The notes below the pieces were generated by a model that saw nothing but the letters and a program-made list of their open reading frames with translations, did not search any database and was not told the origin of the DNA. A DNA stretch of 64,000 nucleotides from Pseudoalteromonas arctica A 37-1-2. Its GTDB lineage: Bacteria; Pseudomonadota; Gammaproteobacteria; Enterobacterales; Alteromonadaceae. Positions within the stretch are counted from its first letter, which is position 1, and every line of letters begins with the position of its first letter. Positions 63,019-64,000 of the stretch are shown piece by piece. Location: positions 3,596,001-3,660,000 of the forward strand of contig NZ_CP011025.1 in the NCBI RefSeq assembly GCF_000238395.3, read 5' to 3'. Position numbers and translations under genes: made by a program.

Positions 63019-64000
63019 CCAGCTCAACTGAGCGTCATGAATTGATAAAGCTCATTACCGACGCGCAGAAATCAGGGGCAAGGCAAGAAAAAGCATGTGA
63101 GTTACTTGGTCTAACGGCAAGAACAATTCAACGCTGGATTGAAGCTGATGATATGACAGATAAGCGAACAAGTACGATAAAGCGACCACCTAACAGGCTA
63201 ACTGAATTAGAGCAACAGCGTATAATTAAGACTGTTAATTCAATAGAATATGGACATTTACCACCCAGCAAGATAGTCCCTAAACTATTGGATAAAGGTG
63301 TGTGGATAGCATCAGAAAGTTCGTTCTATCGTGTTATGAAATCGCATAAATTATTAACACACAGAGAAAAAGTTAAACCAAATAAAAAGATAAAAAAGCC
63401 AAAAGCACTCAGGGCAACACGTGTAAACGAAATTTATACATGGGATATCACGTATTTGCCAACAGCTGTTAAAGGTCAGTTTTTATACTTATATTTAGTG
63501 ATGGATATTTATAGTCGAAGAATAGTTGGTTGGCAGGTTCATGACACACAACTAAGCACACTGGCGGCTGATTTAATGGTAGATATTTGCAGGCGAGAGC
63601 AGGTAAAGCCTGAGCAAGTCACGTTGCACTCGGATAATGGCAGTCCAATGAAAGGGGCAACGTTATTAGCGACATTGCAGGAGTTAGGTATTGTTCCTTC
63701 ATTTAGCCGACCGTCTGTGAGTAATGATAATCCTTATTCTGAATCGCTATTTAAGACGTTAAAGTATCGCCCGGAATACCCTGAGAAAGCCTTTGAAAGC
63801 ATGGGTAGCGCAAGAAAGTGGGTTAGCGGATTTGTTGATTGGTACAACGATGAGCACTTGCACAGCGGTATTAAATTTGTCACGCCAAACCAGCGTCATT
63901 TAGGATTAGATGAAGCGATACTAGCGAAACGTCATCAGGTAAATGAGATGGCGAAATTACAGAATCCAAGTCGTTGGTCAGGAAAGTCTCGAGATTGGAC
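62982..64000 (+). CDS. IS3-family transposase OrfB (DDE integrase core), expressed by -1 frameshift, partial
   Basis: The -1 frame is open from the A9 run to the window edge, about 339 codons, without its own good start, so it is made as an OrfAB fusion. A helix-turn-helix region (ACELLGLTARTIQRWIEADD) is followed by the HTH_21-type GHLPPSKIVPKLLDKG and the rve core. The catalytic triad is visible: Asp in YTWDITYLPTAVKG, Asp in LHSDNGSPMKG and Glu in NPYSESLFKTLKYRPEYPE. The C-terminal end may continue beyond the window. Confidence 0.88.

Larger units (their letters stand above)
62465..64000 (+). mobile_element. IS3-family insertion sequence (right end outside window)
   Basis: The element carries the overlapping orfA and orfB transposase frames typical of IS3. 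The left boundary is placed at TGTGTCAGG (62465) because cheA reading frame continues up to about 62458-62464 and the sequence then becomes unrelated; the exact base is uncertain by a few positions within a C-run. A 7-base hairpin GCCTCTA/TAGAGGC (62483-62504) lies just before orfA. The right inverted repeat and target duplication are not visible. Confidence 0.88.

Overview
The window looks like a chromosomal segment of an AT-rich marine gammaproteobacterium of the order Alteromonadales, most like Pseudoalteromonas. This is inferred from gene content and protein style (E. coli-like ribosomal proteins, OmpR/EnvZ-GreB-Tex and BioH-ComF-NfuA neighbourhoods, TonB receptor plus pullulanase plus GH97 enzyme for alpha-glucans); no search was run. 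Coding density is high. No gene-free stretch exceeds 300 bases; the longest gaps (about 5008-5280, 7252-7486, 9440-9716, 16912-17196, 50572-50795) hold a promoter and terminator, operator-like repeats, little visible, an operator pair plus gene remnant, and a small mobile repeat, respectively. I saw no tRNA, rRNA or CRISPR array.

Layout. 1-5007 (minus): the spc ribosomal operon rplN-rplX-rplE-rpsN-rpsH-rplF-rplR-rpsE-rpmD-rplO-secY, with secY running off the left edge. Its upstream neighbour is an AsmA-family gene rather than the S10 operon, and it has its own promoter-like site with a GC-rich discriminator. 7383-8120: a small module of three ACCT-NN-AGGT palindromes, a membrane protein, a possible 23-residue membrane ORF and an XRE-type regulator. 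8276-11092: an unknown conserved-looking protein, a TorF-like porin and a pair of Bor-like lipoproteins. 11276-15745: an ABC ATPase with a permease fused to an M1 peptidase. 15933-17541: a flavin nitroreductase, a two-cysteine ArsR-type regulator, a broken YgaP-like membrane-domain gene and a rhodanese, which together read as a sulfide/persulfide locus. 18720-25920: an alpha-glucan operon (TonB receptor, then a large lipoprotein pullulanase with three C-terminal repeat modules). The operator-like palindrome upstream of this operon recurs upstream of the GH97 alpha-glucosidase at 39417.

26086-37191: exporters (LysE, MsbA-like, ChrA), a frameshifted small gene, a YbdG-like mechanosensitive channel with two tandem acyltransferases, and divergent speA/speE. 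37413-39258: a cupredoxin-like periplasmic protein translationally coupled to an outer-membrane barrel. 41482-47751: envZ-ompR, greB and tex, with two small genes between greB and tex. 47824-54346: a flagellar-style small protein with a putative HEQAH metalloprotease, then bioH, comF, an inserted M14 peptidase, and nfuA.

54361-62464 carries a MATE pump and polysaccharide deacetylase with overlapping divergent 5' ends, then a minus-strand chemotaxis operon cheA-cheW-mcp-cheR-cheD-cheB. cheA is cut by an IS3-family element (about 62465 to beyond the right edge) that expresses its transposase through a -1 frameshift on an A9 run. Only the CheW-like end of CheA remains inside the window, so this pathway is probably crippled. 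Two related copies of a short inverted-repeat element lie in opposite orientation at 37191-37351 and 50587-50796, each touching the stop codon of a neighbouring gene.
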